Assembly (NCBI GenBank): GCA_037783545.1
Contig: JBBELK010000964.1
Location: 62,001 to 126,000, forward strand
Source: Henricia sp. BOLD:AAB3569
Lineage: Eukaryota; Echinodermata; Asteroidea; Spinulosida; Echinasteridae
Length of the DNA: 64,000 bases
Direction of reading: 5' to 3'
The first letter of the stretch is position 1, and each line of letters opens with the position of its first letter. Position numbers and translations under genes: made by a program. Below the pieces are notes generated by a model that was not told the DNA's origin, did not search any database, and saw nothing but the letters and a program-made list of their open reading frames with translations. Below, piece by piece: positions 54,463 to 63,954 of the stretch.

Positions 54463-54526
54463 TCAGTGTTGGAGATATGTCTTGATGTAGCGGTCCAGCT
54501 CACTGTCCAGCCAGCCAGCTTTGTTT
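54463..54526 (-). CDS. MFN2: Mitofusin terminal exon with stop codon
   Basis: 64 coding bases. The acceptor is GTTTGCACAG. After the split Arg codon it reads NKAGWLDSELDRYIKTYLQH and stops at TGA (54465-54463), matching the MFN2 terminus NKAGWLDSELNMFTHQYLQ. The 3' untranslated region lies below 54463. I see no clear AATAAA signal on the minus strand within the next several hundred bases. A 142-bp palindromic MITE sits 50 bp upstream of the acceptor. Confidence 0.92.
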
Positions 54527-54575
54527 CTGTGCAAACACAAAAAGAACCAATTAAATAGCTGGTATTACTTTTCAC

Positions 54576-54717
54576 TTTAAAGGCAGAGGCTCGTCAGCAA
54601 TGCGCGCGCGCCAAATTCGTGCCACGAAATACGCAGCTCCATGCTTTTGCTATGGAGCTGCGTTTTTTGGGCCACGAATTTAGCGCGCGCGCATTGCTGA
54701 CGAGCCTGTGCCTTTAA
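54576..54717. mobile_element. GC-rich palindromic MITE (family D), 50 bp upstream of last mitofusin exon
   Basis: TTTAAAGGCAGAGGCTCGTC at the left and GACGAGCCTGTGCCTTTAA at the right, with AATGCGCGCGCGCCAAATTC inside; 142 bp, matching 24027-24167. It lies in the final mitofusin intron, 50 bp from the acceptor at 54526, where a stable hairpin could affect splicing (inference). Confidence 0.9.
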
Positions 54718-55222
54718 GACTACATACCTGAAAGAATCCTAAAACAAAAATCTGTTTACTTTAGGGAAATTGCTTTTTTTGACACAAATTTGTGAATGCC
54801 CTTTTCATTCGATAAAGATCAGAATCTCAAAATACCAGTTATTTGGTGCGCACAGCAGTTGGAACGACATGGGGCTAATTTCATTGTTTGTCGACTTTGG
54901 AAGGGGTGTGCGTGAATTTATGGCTTGCATATCGACGATGTGACATGTGGGTACATTTGGGGCGCCCTCTGTTGATTTAAGACAAAAGTCGACAGGCAAA
55001 AAGCCTACAGGTTAACACAGACAAGTCCATGTTTTTCATGTAGCTTTGGTTTCAAAATAAATATTTTTTAAAATTGTCATCAAACTTGCTTACGGGTGTC
55101 ATAAGCTACATGATTTAGCCAAATAAAGACAGCTTGTGTTTTCCAAGTCGATATAAATCATAGATTTTATGAAGTTTCATAGACCAAGCCTTATTATTTC
55201 GCCTGCCGTTAAACAACAGAGG

Positions 55223-56007
55223 CATACCTGCCAACTTTGCCGAGTAAAAAATCGGACTGTAATGAAACTTGCAACGGTCGAGTTGGTACAACGGTCGAGT
55301 TGGTACAACGGTCGAGTTGGTACAACGGTCGAGTTGGTAAAACGGTCAATTTGACCAAGTACTGCACCCGTTTTCATGTACACAACACATGCGGCGCGGG
55401 CGGGGAGTCAGGTAAAGTCGACCGTTTACAAACTCGACTCAAATACCACTTCACCTAGCCCAGGTTGGACATCGTTGTCTTCACTACATTACGACCATCC
55501 GCAAATGTAGTATGCGGTAATAATAAGGAGTCCAACCTGGGCTACACTTCGCCCAAGCGGCATCACGTGTGGAGTAGTCTTCGGTCAAAGACGCCTTTCG
55601 TGGTGCTTGATCCGATTCATCATTAATCTTGCAGCACGCACGCAAGGTATGTGATTCATTATAACAGCGCTAAGAACGTCTTGAATTAGACACTACAGTT
55701 GTAGCAATATGCCTGGTCGCCGTGCACGGCCGCTGCATGCTGTACGCACAGCCAGTGTGGCAGAAACCAGATACCAGGTGGTTTCTGGTACACCAGTAAG
55801 TCGGCCACGCGCAATGCATGGTGAATAGACTGTACATTTTGTGTGCATGCGGTTCTGTGTACATGCGATGCAATCACAAATTACGGTATTCTTGCTATTT
55901 TTTTTTTCCTCTCATGTTTTCAAAAATCGTACTGTTCCGATTTTCAACACTTTTAACACTTAAAAATCGGAACAAATCCGATTAAATCGGACTAGTTGGC
56001 AGGTATG
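55223..56007. mobile_element. 785-bp MITE copy of the CATACCTGCCAAC family with inserts
   Basis: Ends CATACCTGCCAACTTTGCCG and CTAGTTGGCAGGTATG, flanked by CAGAGG on both sides (55217-55222 and 56008-56013). GTTGGTACAACGGTCGA is tandemly repeated four times at 55275-55340. It carries about 450 bp of extra sequence, including a nested 89-bp palindrome (55456-55544). Confidence 0.88.
55456..55544. mobile_element. 89-bp nested palindromic MITE
   Basis: TAGCCCAGGTTGGACATCG at the left and AGGAGTCCAACCTGGGCTA at the right, flanked by TA if the element proper starts at GCCC. It lies inside the larger element at 55223-56007. Confidence 0.82.
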
Positions 56008-56083
56008 CAGAGGGTGTAAACAAGTGACGTCACGGAACACCTTCTATACAGCATTCCACGATACAACACACATAAGTTAATAC

Positions 56084-56218
56084 CTGAGAACCTTAGCCCT
56101 CGCCATCATGGATTCCAGTTTCTGACTTTCGTTCTCCAGTTTGATCAAATCTTGTTTTAGCGCGCCACAGTGATTGTCAACTTCCAGACACAAGCGGGCG
56201 AAGGTCGTCGATAGCTCC
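56084..56218 (-). CDS. MFN2: Mitofusin exon f (HR2 coiled coil)
   Basis: 135 bases. The acceptor is CTCCTACTAG and the donor CTCAG|GTATTA. It encodes ELSTTFARLCLEVDNHCGAL then KQDLIKLENESQKLESMMAR and AKVLR, with the heptad pattern of HR2, the C-terminal coiled coil that dimerises in trans to tether mitochondria. It compares with ELSGTFAHLCQQVDVT...SKAKLLRNKAG of MFN2. Confidence 0.94.
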
Positions 56219-56381
56219 CTAGTAGGAGAGGACAGAAGGGGTAAGACAAATAGGCCAAATTATGTTTGAAGGGTAGAAAAATCTTCAAACCTTTTTGTAC
56301 ATGTATTTTCTCGTTGGATTGTAACACACTTAGAGTGAAAATACCCTGAGCGCTCAGGATGGGTTTTCACTAATATAGATC

Positions 56382-56877
56382 TTAAAGATAGTATACATGA
56401 TTGGTAAACTGTTACAAATAGTTTCATCCCCCTGTAAAATTGAAGATATGCATGATTAAAACCAACCTGAGCAAAAACCAGCTCCGTACTTCGTCTAACT
56501 TTTGAGAAAACAGTAACAAAACGGTTTGCAGTAATTTCGCCCCAAAACCATTTCGCCCTGAACCACGGCCTGTTCACGAAGTGGTTTTGGGGCGAAGTGG
56601 CATTTGGGCAATGTAGTGTTTGGGCGAAATGGCACTCGGGCGAAGTGGTTTGGGGGCGAAATGGCACTTGGGCAAAATGGTTTAGGGGCGAATTGAATTT
56701 TCGTCTCATGAGACGAAAACTAATTGTTTTACTCATTTCTCAAAGACTATAGCACCTCAGACAAAACCATTTCAGGGGAAGTTTTCTACGGTCAGCATGT
56801 TTATATTGTGCAAGTTAGGCATAAATCTGTGAACATTTCTGATTTTCGAGATTACCAATGATGTATACTGCCTTTAA
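56382..56877. mobile_element. MITE family A copy 5
   Basis: Starts TTAAAGATAGTATACATGAT and ends ATGATGTATACTGCCTTTAA, with the CACTTCGCCC array and TTTTCGTCTCATGAGACGAAAA inside. It lies in the mitofusin intron between exons e and f and directly abuts copy 6, sharing TTTAAAGG at the junction. Confidence 0.87.
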
Positions 56878-57320
56878 AGGCAGTACACATGATTGGTACC
56901 TCGAAGGATAAAAAATGTTCACAGATTTACACATAACTTACACGATATAAACAGGATGACGGCAGAAAACTTCTCCTGAAATGGTTGTCTGAAGTGCTAT
57001 AGTCTTGAGCAAAATTAGCAAAACAATTATTTTTCGTCTCACGAGACGTAAATTAACCCTGGACCACTTCGTCCTGAACCACTTCGCCCAGAACCACTTC
57101 GCCCCCAAACCACTTCGTCCAAACACTACTTCGCCCAAAAGCCACTTCACTCCAAAATAACTTCATGCACAGGCCGTTGTTCAGGGCGAAGTTGTTCGGG
57201 GCGAAATGACTGTACACGGAGCTGGCTTTTGCTTAGGTCGGTTTTATCATTAAAATATTCAATCACAAAGTGGGATAAAACTATTTGTAACAGTTTATCA
57301 ATCATGTATACTATCTTTAA
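56874..57320. mobile_element. MITE family A copy 6, abutting copy 5
   Basis: Starts TTTAAAGGCAGTACACATGA and ends ATCATGTATACTATCTTTAA, with the array and the TCGTCTCACGAGACG palindrome inside. It is inverted relative to copy 5 and shares the junction bases with it, as if one copy inserted exactly at the other's terminal TTAA. Confidence 0.86.
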
Positions 57321-57477
57321 AGTACAATACAAAAAAATGTTAAAATTGACCAGGACCTACTTTAGACTGATTTTGCTTGATCACACAGCAAGTGAACTGC
57401 AAATGCAACAGTTTATTAATAATAATAATAATAGACAGTTCTTATACAGCGCATTACAGATCCGACGGATCTCTCAA

Positions 57478-57728
57478 TGCGCTTTCTGCATTATTACCCC
57501 TGGTCATTGGGCTATGTAGTATCATTCCTTAATCCTTCTCAACTCCTTGGAGAGTATACAGTCCCGTGCAGCTTATGCGCACATGGACGGAGAGAAGCAA
57601 TTCATGGCAAAGTGCCTTGCCCAAGAGCACACGCACCATGGACAAGCCGGGATGGGATTCGAACCCACGACCTGTGGATTGACCATAGTCTTGGACCCAA
57701 CACGCTACACCGCTCGGCCATGGTGCCA
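57478..57728 (-). repeat. tRNA-headed SINE, full length, minus strand
   Basis: On the minus strand it begins GCACCATGGCCGAGCGGTGTAGCG (box A-like), has GTGGGTTCGAATCCCATCCC (box B), then the body motif CTTGGGCAAGGCACTTTGCC, and ends with a tail CCAATGACCAGGGGTAATAATGC. A plus-strand relative is at 26750-26990, and the tail alone occurs near 12005-12045. It sits in the mitofusin intron between exons e and f. Confidence 0.85.
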
Positions 57729-57867
57729 CATGTTGGAAACTGCAGCAATGCTATTCTTTTTATAGTGGATGTTTATCCTTTGTGGGTGGCCCTGTGGTGG
57801 CCCTGTGGTGGCCCCATAATGTCCCCATAACAGCCCGGCGGCTGCGCAACGGGCCCCGAATACTTAC

Positions 57868-58064
57868 TGCTGTATCTGGTGGCTCAGATTTGACCCTGTG
57901 AAATTAACAAGTAGTTTCAGCTTCTCCGACGCATACTGCACAAACTGTTGCTTGAATGTTTTCTCCTTGGCTCTATTAGTCCACGTCATTCGTTCGTAGA
58001 CGTAGAGGAGGGAGTAAAGACCGCCCCCTACTGCCAGGACTCGCCAACCCACCGCTTTCCATAC
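57868..58064 (-). CDS. MFN2: Mitofusin exon e (membrane hairpin and HR2 start)
   Basis: 197 bases. The acceptor is CTTGATAAG and the donor CAGCA|GTAAGT. It encodes [20 protein letters not shown] then [20 protein letters not shown], and later [10 protein letters not shown]. This matches [35 protein letters not shown] and TGSNCSHQVQQ of MFN2: the end of the membrane hairpin and the start of HR2. A tRNA-derived SINE lies about 150 bp into the next intron. Confidence 0.96.
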
Positions 58065-58249
58065 CTTATCAAGGAGATGAAAAAAAAAAGATCGCACGTC
58101 AAATAAGCTGCTTTCAAATTTACTTTCTTGGTGTGTAGATTTCCTTCTTAAACAACACTTGTACAGTTACTTAAGAATTACATCCAGGGGCCATTTTTAT
58201 AGCACTGTTTACCATGTTTACCACAGTGAACACAGTAAATTCGAGTGAG

Positions 58250-58460
58250 CGGCTTGGTAAGAGGCCAACTCGTGCCTAGTCTGGTTTCCGGACCAAAAGA
58301 TTCCCGACTTTAGTGGAGCGGTAACCAGTCCAAATCATGCCGATCACCGTGTTAACTTGAACGTCATTGGTCAGAATTTACTAGCAACAGGTCATATTAT
58401 TTTTATCAGCCAGTCAGCATGCGTTTTACAACACGAGTTGGCCTCTTACTCTGAACGGGA
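58250..58460. mobile_element. 210-bp inverted-repeat element in mitofusin intron
   Basis: GGTAAGAGGCCAACTCGTGC at the left and ACACGAGTTGGCCTCTTACT at the right are inverted. The middle contains GGTTTCCGGACC. It is single copy here and lies upstream of exon e. The remaining part of this intron, 58460-60216, shows nothing definable except a SINE-like fragment near 59100 and a MITE fragment at 59790-59880. Confidence 0.75.
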
Positions 58461-60216
58461 AATTCCCTGCACGTGTGACGTAGATCAGCTGGGATGTCGA
58501 TCGTAGTTTTTGTGATCGTTTTTTTCGTGCATCGCAGCGACCATGTTTAGCTTGATAGTCATTTTTTATAGAAAATATCGTCAACTCCTATGGATAAAGT
58601 GCAAAAATGTCTTCGAGAAATGAAAATATTTCGTGTGGAATGGTCACTAACTATCGCGTCGAGCCTGCCGGGCGGGCTGCCGGCTGCCACTCTCTGGCTG
58701 CATGCAGCACGCGGGTAATGGAATGGGAACCCGGAAGACTGAGGTCTAGGGCCAAGGCCACATGAATGGGTGCGGTATGGAAAATAATTGAGTACATGTA
58801 CATGATCATGGCTTCAAACCTTGTGTGCAAAACACTAGGCAGACTGAAAATGTTTTAGGAAGTGTTTTCACAGAAAATATTAAAATATTCTGACTCAAAA
58901 TTGTCAAGTTTTTCCATCAAATCTGCACTCACCAATGCTTTATTACATGTATTAGTCCTAGTCTTTTAAATATTTTTTTTAAAACAAACATTTCATCTGC
59001 ACAAAAACAATCTTAAAGAATTCAAAACAAGCCCTTCATCAAGACCCCAGGATAGCTCTAAAATGCACCAGAAAGCTTGTAAAGTCACCAGGACCCCACG
59101 CCGTGGCTTCGCGGGTTATCTAGTCGTTACAGCATTGGGCCCCCATCCTGAGATCTCAGGGAATTTCTACTCTGCCAAGCGACGTTACAATACCCTGAGG
59201 AAACACACGCAAATCTGTGGAGCAAGCCGGCTGTTGTGTTGAGCCAACTCACGCCCGAGTCATTTTGATGTAATTTAATCAATTCGGTCATGTTATGCCG
59301 AAAAGAAACGATTTCTATACTTTCCAGAAATTGTATTGGGTTCCGTTTCTTATGACTGTCCCATTCCTACCAAACTTTCAAACGACGATCTTAATTTACT
59401 CCGCAGTTTTTCAAATTAATAACAGGGATGCATGCTGACGAATGTAATGGAACGGATTCCCCAGTATGCTTTTAATAGCAGCCAATCGCCGACGCGGACA
59501 ACGGCCAGCATTACCGAGTACAAGTATCACATGCATGCACAGTGTTTACAATCTGCGCGCGTTACATTTGAATGCCTGCAATGCACTGCCAAGCGTCCTG
59601 ATTGGTCCAGCAGAGGCGACAAGATTTCGGTCGCTTGTTCCCCCGCGAAATGGGGCCGGTTTCAACAGGGCCTTGGTACACAGGAGTTGGGGAGTGGGTT
59701 AAAGGGGCACTGTTGCAAGAGGATGTGGGCCCCCACACATTTTCAAACAACCTGGGGAGAACCCTACTTTGTAAAAACACAACTTGACATACAATTTGGG
59801 TTAGTAACCCCATTTTTAAAAGCAAATAAATTGTGCTAAGCAATTTTTTGTGCTCAACAGCACCACGAAATTGGCTCCAGAACACCATTAAACCTTTAAC
59901 ATATTTTGTGGTGCTTTTGGAAGATAAGGTGCTTTCGGAAAGCACATTTTTAAATTTCTGTCACCTTTAAAACATACTCACTTTCTCAGTTCGGGCCCTG
60001 GATTTTACTGTGGTAAAATTCGAGTGTTTTGGCCTCAAATGTGATGCATGATTGACGGTTCCAGTTGCAGGAAGCCTAAATTTGTTATCCGTGTTTATCT
60101 CCAGTAATTCCGTAGACATGACTGTACTTTCCAGGATAAACCCTCACAATTCTGCAGCATATTATTTTACGATAATTTGTTGCCTGTCAAAGACAGAAGT
60201 TTCCGCAAATACTCAC

Positions 60217-60354
60217 AATGCCGATAACAACCATGAGCCCCATAGATGTGCGCGACGTCAGTGATGCTAATCCTGTAACCAAGGCGACCGTCAAGTCCTC
60301 TTGACTGCTTGAATTGTTCTCTGCTGCTCCAGGGGTCGTGAGAGGACGAGGGAT
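60217..60354 (-). CDS. MFN2: Mitofusin exon d (start of transmembrane hairpin)
   Basis: 138 bases, 46 codons, phase 0 at both ends. The acceptor is CTCGCTACAG and the donor ATT|GTGAGT. It opens with a Pro/Ser/Asn-rich linker (IPRPLTTPGAAENNSSSQED) and continues LTVALVTGLASLTSRTSMGL then MVVIGI, the strongly conserved mitofusin stretch leading into the first membrane helix. The helix continues in exon e. Confidence 0.95.
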
Positions 60355-61396
60355 CTGTAGCGAGTGATAAAATGAAGAGGGTAAGGCCAACTTTTTCTGC
60401 CAAAATTGATTGTGGTTTTCAGTGCATTGTTTTTTTCCAAATTCCCTCCACGTTGCTTTTTTTTTTAAATGCAAGAAGCATTAAAATTATGCATATTAAT
60501 GTATATCATCTTATCCAGTTAAGACCACCCACATGACTTTGCTCTGCACCAAAGAGAATGTGTAAACTAGCTTAGGTATTTGTGAACAACTGATTAAAAA
60601 AAATTATACATTTCAGTTTTGTTTTCCTCAAAACTACATTTTAATCCTGTATAACAAAGTCAACAAGTTTTGGTTTAGTTTGTCAAAGATTGTAAATGTG
60701 ACGCTTAAAAGTATATTGCATTCTTTTAGTACCCACCTATAATTTTTGTTACTTTACTGCCCATGCGTGCATATGTAATAACTTTCTTGTGCTGATTCAT
60801 TTAATTTTTGCTTCTATTGCTCGACTCTTTTCATATGTAAATTTCTTGTAAAGCGCCCTCTAGGTATTTTAGAAATTCGCACGCCATGTCATTCTGCTCA
60901 TGGTCGAAGACGTGTCAACACCTTGTGTATTTCTTTGCCATTTCACAGGTATGACGCAATGTTAATTTCTATATTTCTTTATCGTATTTTGTACAGTTAA
61001 AGTAGAATTGCACTTTGTTTTAAACAACTCCCTAAAAGCCAATGCAAAGGTTAGCATTTGGATTTAATTTGGAGTGACATTGCGAATACGTAATTTCGTC
61101 CAAAAATACATATTTTTGCAATATGGCGTCAACCACCAAGGTTTTCGCGGGTGACGCTATCATACGCAAAATAATTGATAGTCATATTCGTTTAATTTTA
61201 GGATTTACCAAATTTAGTCATTCTTTATTTCGATTATATATTTCTTGTGATTCTGCTCATGGTCTTAGACATGTCAACACCTTGTGTATTTCTTCGCCAT
61301 TTCACAGATTAAACCGTCAAAGAACTTCAGACAGTTTTCCCGTCCCATTTTCTTACCCTAATTCCCCCGAGGGGAAGTAAATTAAACCTTATTTAC

Positions 61397-61617
61397 CACA
61401 TTGGCAAACCCAGCCATAGCAACTCTGGTATTCTTTGGTCCCAGGAATCGGTTCATGAGGGACGTAAAACCCAGCGAGAATCGGAACTCGATATTCTCAG
61501 AGAAGTCTGTGAAGAGATGCTGGCACTCGAGGTGGTAACTGGGACCGAAGTCACGGCGGAACAGCAAGGTACTCATCTGGTTTTTAGATTCGTCGGGGAG
61601 CAGGGCGGTCATGCGCT
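61397..61617 (-). CDS. MFN2: Mitofusin exon c
   Basis: 221 bases. The acceptor is ACATCAAAG and the preferred donor GTG|GTAAAT; a second donor six bases on (AAG|GTTTAA) would add two residues in frame and cannot be excluded. It encodes ERMTALLPDESKNQMSTLLF and includes CQHLFTDFSENIEFRFSLGF and NRFLGPKN. This matches the C-x(2)-L-x-x-DF-x-E-(D/N)-IEF-x-FSLGW...NRFLGPKN block of mitofusins, just before the transmembrane region. Confidence 0.94.
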
Positions 61618-62019
61618 CTTTGATGTTAAAAGAGACGAAAATCAGAAAATAGAATTGACAGGGATGCTGGCGGCATTTTCCTTTGGAAAAGGAAAAAACT
61701 CCACGGCAATTATTGTAGTACAGGATGATGTGGTTTCTCCGTAGAAACACCAAAGCCCATATAATTGATAACAATCTAGATTTCTTAAACTCGAGGACAT
61801 TTGTCCACATTTTTATTGAAATAATTCACCCCGGCAGGATCTTGGACATTACTTATTCATACTTAATAATTGGGGCAGGGGTTTGGGGCGTATCTTAAGT
61901 GATCTGTGGGAGGGGTGGTTATCTTACTGAAGAGTTTATCCCTCTGTAGGGCTTGCTAAGCTCACGCGATAGCCAATCCCAATCAGCGAGGGACAACTGC
62001 AATATCGTGTTTCAAGTTA

Positions 62020-62096
62020 GCTTCATACGGTAGCTCAATTGGTATGGCGTCTGCACGTTAGGCAGAAGGACCACGGTTCGAATCCTGATGGAGCCA
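62020..62096 (+). repeat. tRNA-like sequence, probably a SINE head or tRNA pseudogene
   Basis: TAGCTCAATTGGTATGGC (box A-like), an anticodon arm TCTGC-ACGTTAG-GCAGA that would place GTT (Asn) in the loop, and GGTTCGAATCC (box B). The 3' end TGGAGCC does not pair with the bases directly before the D arm, and the T stem (CACGG/CCTGA) is not paired. A functional tRNA is therefore unlikely. It lies in the mitofusin intron between exons b and c. Confidence 0.6.
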
Positions 62097-62551
62097 AGCT
62101 GATGTGTGTCTCACTGCATTCAGACTTCCCAAACTCATGGACATCTGTCTACATTTGTATCCATCATTATCATTAATATGATTATTAATCAACAATATTT
62201 TTATTTTTTTCCCTTCAGTTTCTGCAAAATTCAAAATGAGTAAATGGGACACATTGTTGCAGCAGACAGCCCGGTCCTTTTTCATCGTTTTGCGTCATAC
62301 ATGCATGCAACTGTATTGTTACAAGAAAAGAGAGGAAAATCCCAAAAATATCCAACTTTGTACAGAGTTTTTTAATTTTCAATGGGGCAGATGAGAAAAC
62401 AAAAGAGGAAATCAGCTGATCAGCTGAAAAGTTGCATGCCTGTTCATATTGAGCATGCCCACATTAGCTCAAACATGACGCAAACAATGGAAAAAGACCG
62501 GCTTGTTCGTGCCACCACACATTTAAAAAGTCTTATAATTACATCCCTCAC

Positions 62552-62654
62552 CAGTCATCTGTTCTTGCACTTGTTGCACATCCTGCATGACAGTGGACGT
62601 ACACCGCGCATCCAAATTACGACCCAGTCCCGACTCTAAATGCTTTTGTAATTC
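62552..62654 (-). CDS. MFN2: Mitofusin exon b
   Basis: 103 bases, 34 codons plus one base. The acceptor is ATTTTCAACAG and the donor ACTG|GTGAGG. It encodes ELQKHLESGLGRNLDARCTS then TVMQDVQQVQEQMT, matching [20 protein letters not shown]...LQTMQQDMIDGL of MFN2. It has no internal start codon in frame before residue 23. Confidence 0.93.
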
Positions 62655-62781
62655 CTGTTGAAAATTAAGATATTTGTAACCTGCTCTAAAAAACAAATGT
62701 TTATTTATGCATAGCTGGAATTCCCAGAGAAAACTGACTTTGAAAATTTTAAACGTTTTACAAATTCACGCTTAAAGGCCC

Positions 62782-62921
62782 ATAGACCATATCGAATAGC
62801 CGCCATTTCGTGGCTTTGTTCCTTGAGGACATGCATGGTTGCACATATTGTGCTTCCATTGTTGAACGGTTTAAGTAACAAAAGGTGCCCCACAAAATGG
62901 CGGCTATTCGATACTGTCTAT
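62782..62921. mobile_element. MITE family B copy in mitofusin intron
   Basis: ATAGACCATATCGAATAGCC and the inverted GGCGGCTATTCGATACTGTC frame GGACATGCATGGTTGCACAT. It is close in sequence to 20083-20230 with small deletions. It lies between exons a and b and is followed at once by a large inverted repeat (62930-63560). Confidence 0.88.
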
Positions 62922-62924
62922 TAA

Positions 62925-63560
62925 ATCATTTGTAATGACCCAATTTTGTTTTTCATGAGTTGACAAGAAAAACTTTACTCAAAGTGTTGATAGCAATGGT
63001 AACAAACATCACATGAATTTATTTCCGTTAAAAATGGTATTTCATGTTTGAAATTGACAACCGAAGGTGGGTTTCTAAAAAATACACAAAATACATATAT
63101 AGATTTTCAAGGTTTTCTGAAGCATTGATGCATCTATGTAGCTAAAATTTCTTCAGGCTAGTTTACCAACATTCTTTCTTAGATATTTTACACTCTTATT
63201 CCACGAATCTGGAAAAAAGTTGTATCTTGCGAATGATATATAGGGCCTTCAAAGTCCATTATATCATTTGCAGATGAAACTTTTGTTACGAATTCCAGGA
63301 ACAACAGCATTACATAACTAAACAATAATGTTGATAAACTGCCTTGTAGAAATTTTGGCAACATAGATGCAGTAATACTTTTTTAGAGGCACATTCAGTT
63401 GACAGTACCATTTTAACATGGGTACCATTTTAACATGGGAAAAAAATAATGTGGTGTTTGTTACCATTGCTATCAACACTTTTAGTCGGATTTTTCATGT
63501 CAACTTGTGAAGTAAAATTGTGGGTCACTGCAAATGATGTAATGGGGCTTTAATTCTTTG
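62925..63560. mobile_element. 635-bp large inverted repeat in mitofusin intron
   Basis: Left arm ATGAGTTGACAAGAAAAACT...TTGATAGCAATGGTAACAAA and right arm TTTGTTACCATTGCTATCAA...TTTTTCATGTCAACTTGTGA are inverted. The centre (63245-63260) separates arms of about 300 bp. Related arms occur at 4400-4860, 11060-11150, 18530-18900 and 50500-50840. It fills most of the intron between exons a and b. Confidence 0.85.
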
Positions 63561-63632
63561 AAGATTGTTTTTAGGGTGTGATGCCACATTTTAATGTCCG
63601 ATTTGAAGAAATTAGAGAGAATTGGTACTTGC

Positions 63633-63737
63633 CTCTTTGTACACTTTGATGATTAGCGGATCCGAGTGAAAAGACCCATCAAACTGATCCACGAGAAATG
63701 AGAGTTTCCGAATTTCATCCATCATGGTAGACGACAC
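63633..63737 (-). CDS. MFN2: Mitofusin exon a (GC donor)
   Basis: 105 bases, 35 codons, phase 0 at both ends. The acceptor is GCCTAAACAG. It encodes VSSTMMDEIRKLSFLVDQFD then GSFHSDPLIIKVYKE, matching VSTAMAEEIRRLSVLVDD...FHPSPVVLKVYKNEL of MFN2. The downstream junction reads GAG|GCAAGT. Only this GC donor keeps the frame and gives VYKEELQKHLE, the same length as VYKNELHRHIE. The nearest GT, four bases further on, breaks the frame. Confidence 0.9.
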
Positions 63738-63913
63738 CTGTTTAGGCAAAAATGTAAATGGGGCGTTACAAAATAACATGAAATATCCTAGGAAGCTCCC
63801 CAGGTTAACCAGAATTTTAATATTTCAAATGACTCGAAATAACCATATCTCTACAGATTTTGAACCAGTGTACACCCATCTTCCTTTCGCAAGGGTCTTT
63901 CCTGCACTCGTAC

Positions 63914-63954
63914 CTCGCTTGCCAAGAACCCTTGCTGCATCGACTGGGTCTGAG
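63914..63954 (-). CDS. Possible additional upstream mitofusin exon (weak)
   Basis: A 41-bp open segment lies between a good acceptor (CCTCAATACAG) and a donor GAG|GTACGA. In the only frame compatible with exon a it reads QTQSMQQGFLASE, leading directly into VSSTMMDEIR. Against it: the residues do not clearly resemble the end of mitofusin HR1, and the conserved RIKQITEEVE-type sequence expected just before exon a is not recognisable. I keep it only as a candidate. It may be chance. Confidence 0.22.

Noticed and set aside
59432-59839. 135-codon plus-strand frame in a mitofusin intron
   Set aside because: No domain recognised, overlaps a frame on the other strand and ends in a MITE fragment.
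62020-62096. Functional tRNA-Asn
   Set aside because: Anticodon arm pairs, but the acceptor and T stems do not in the expected register; more likely a SINE or pseudogene.
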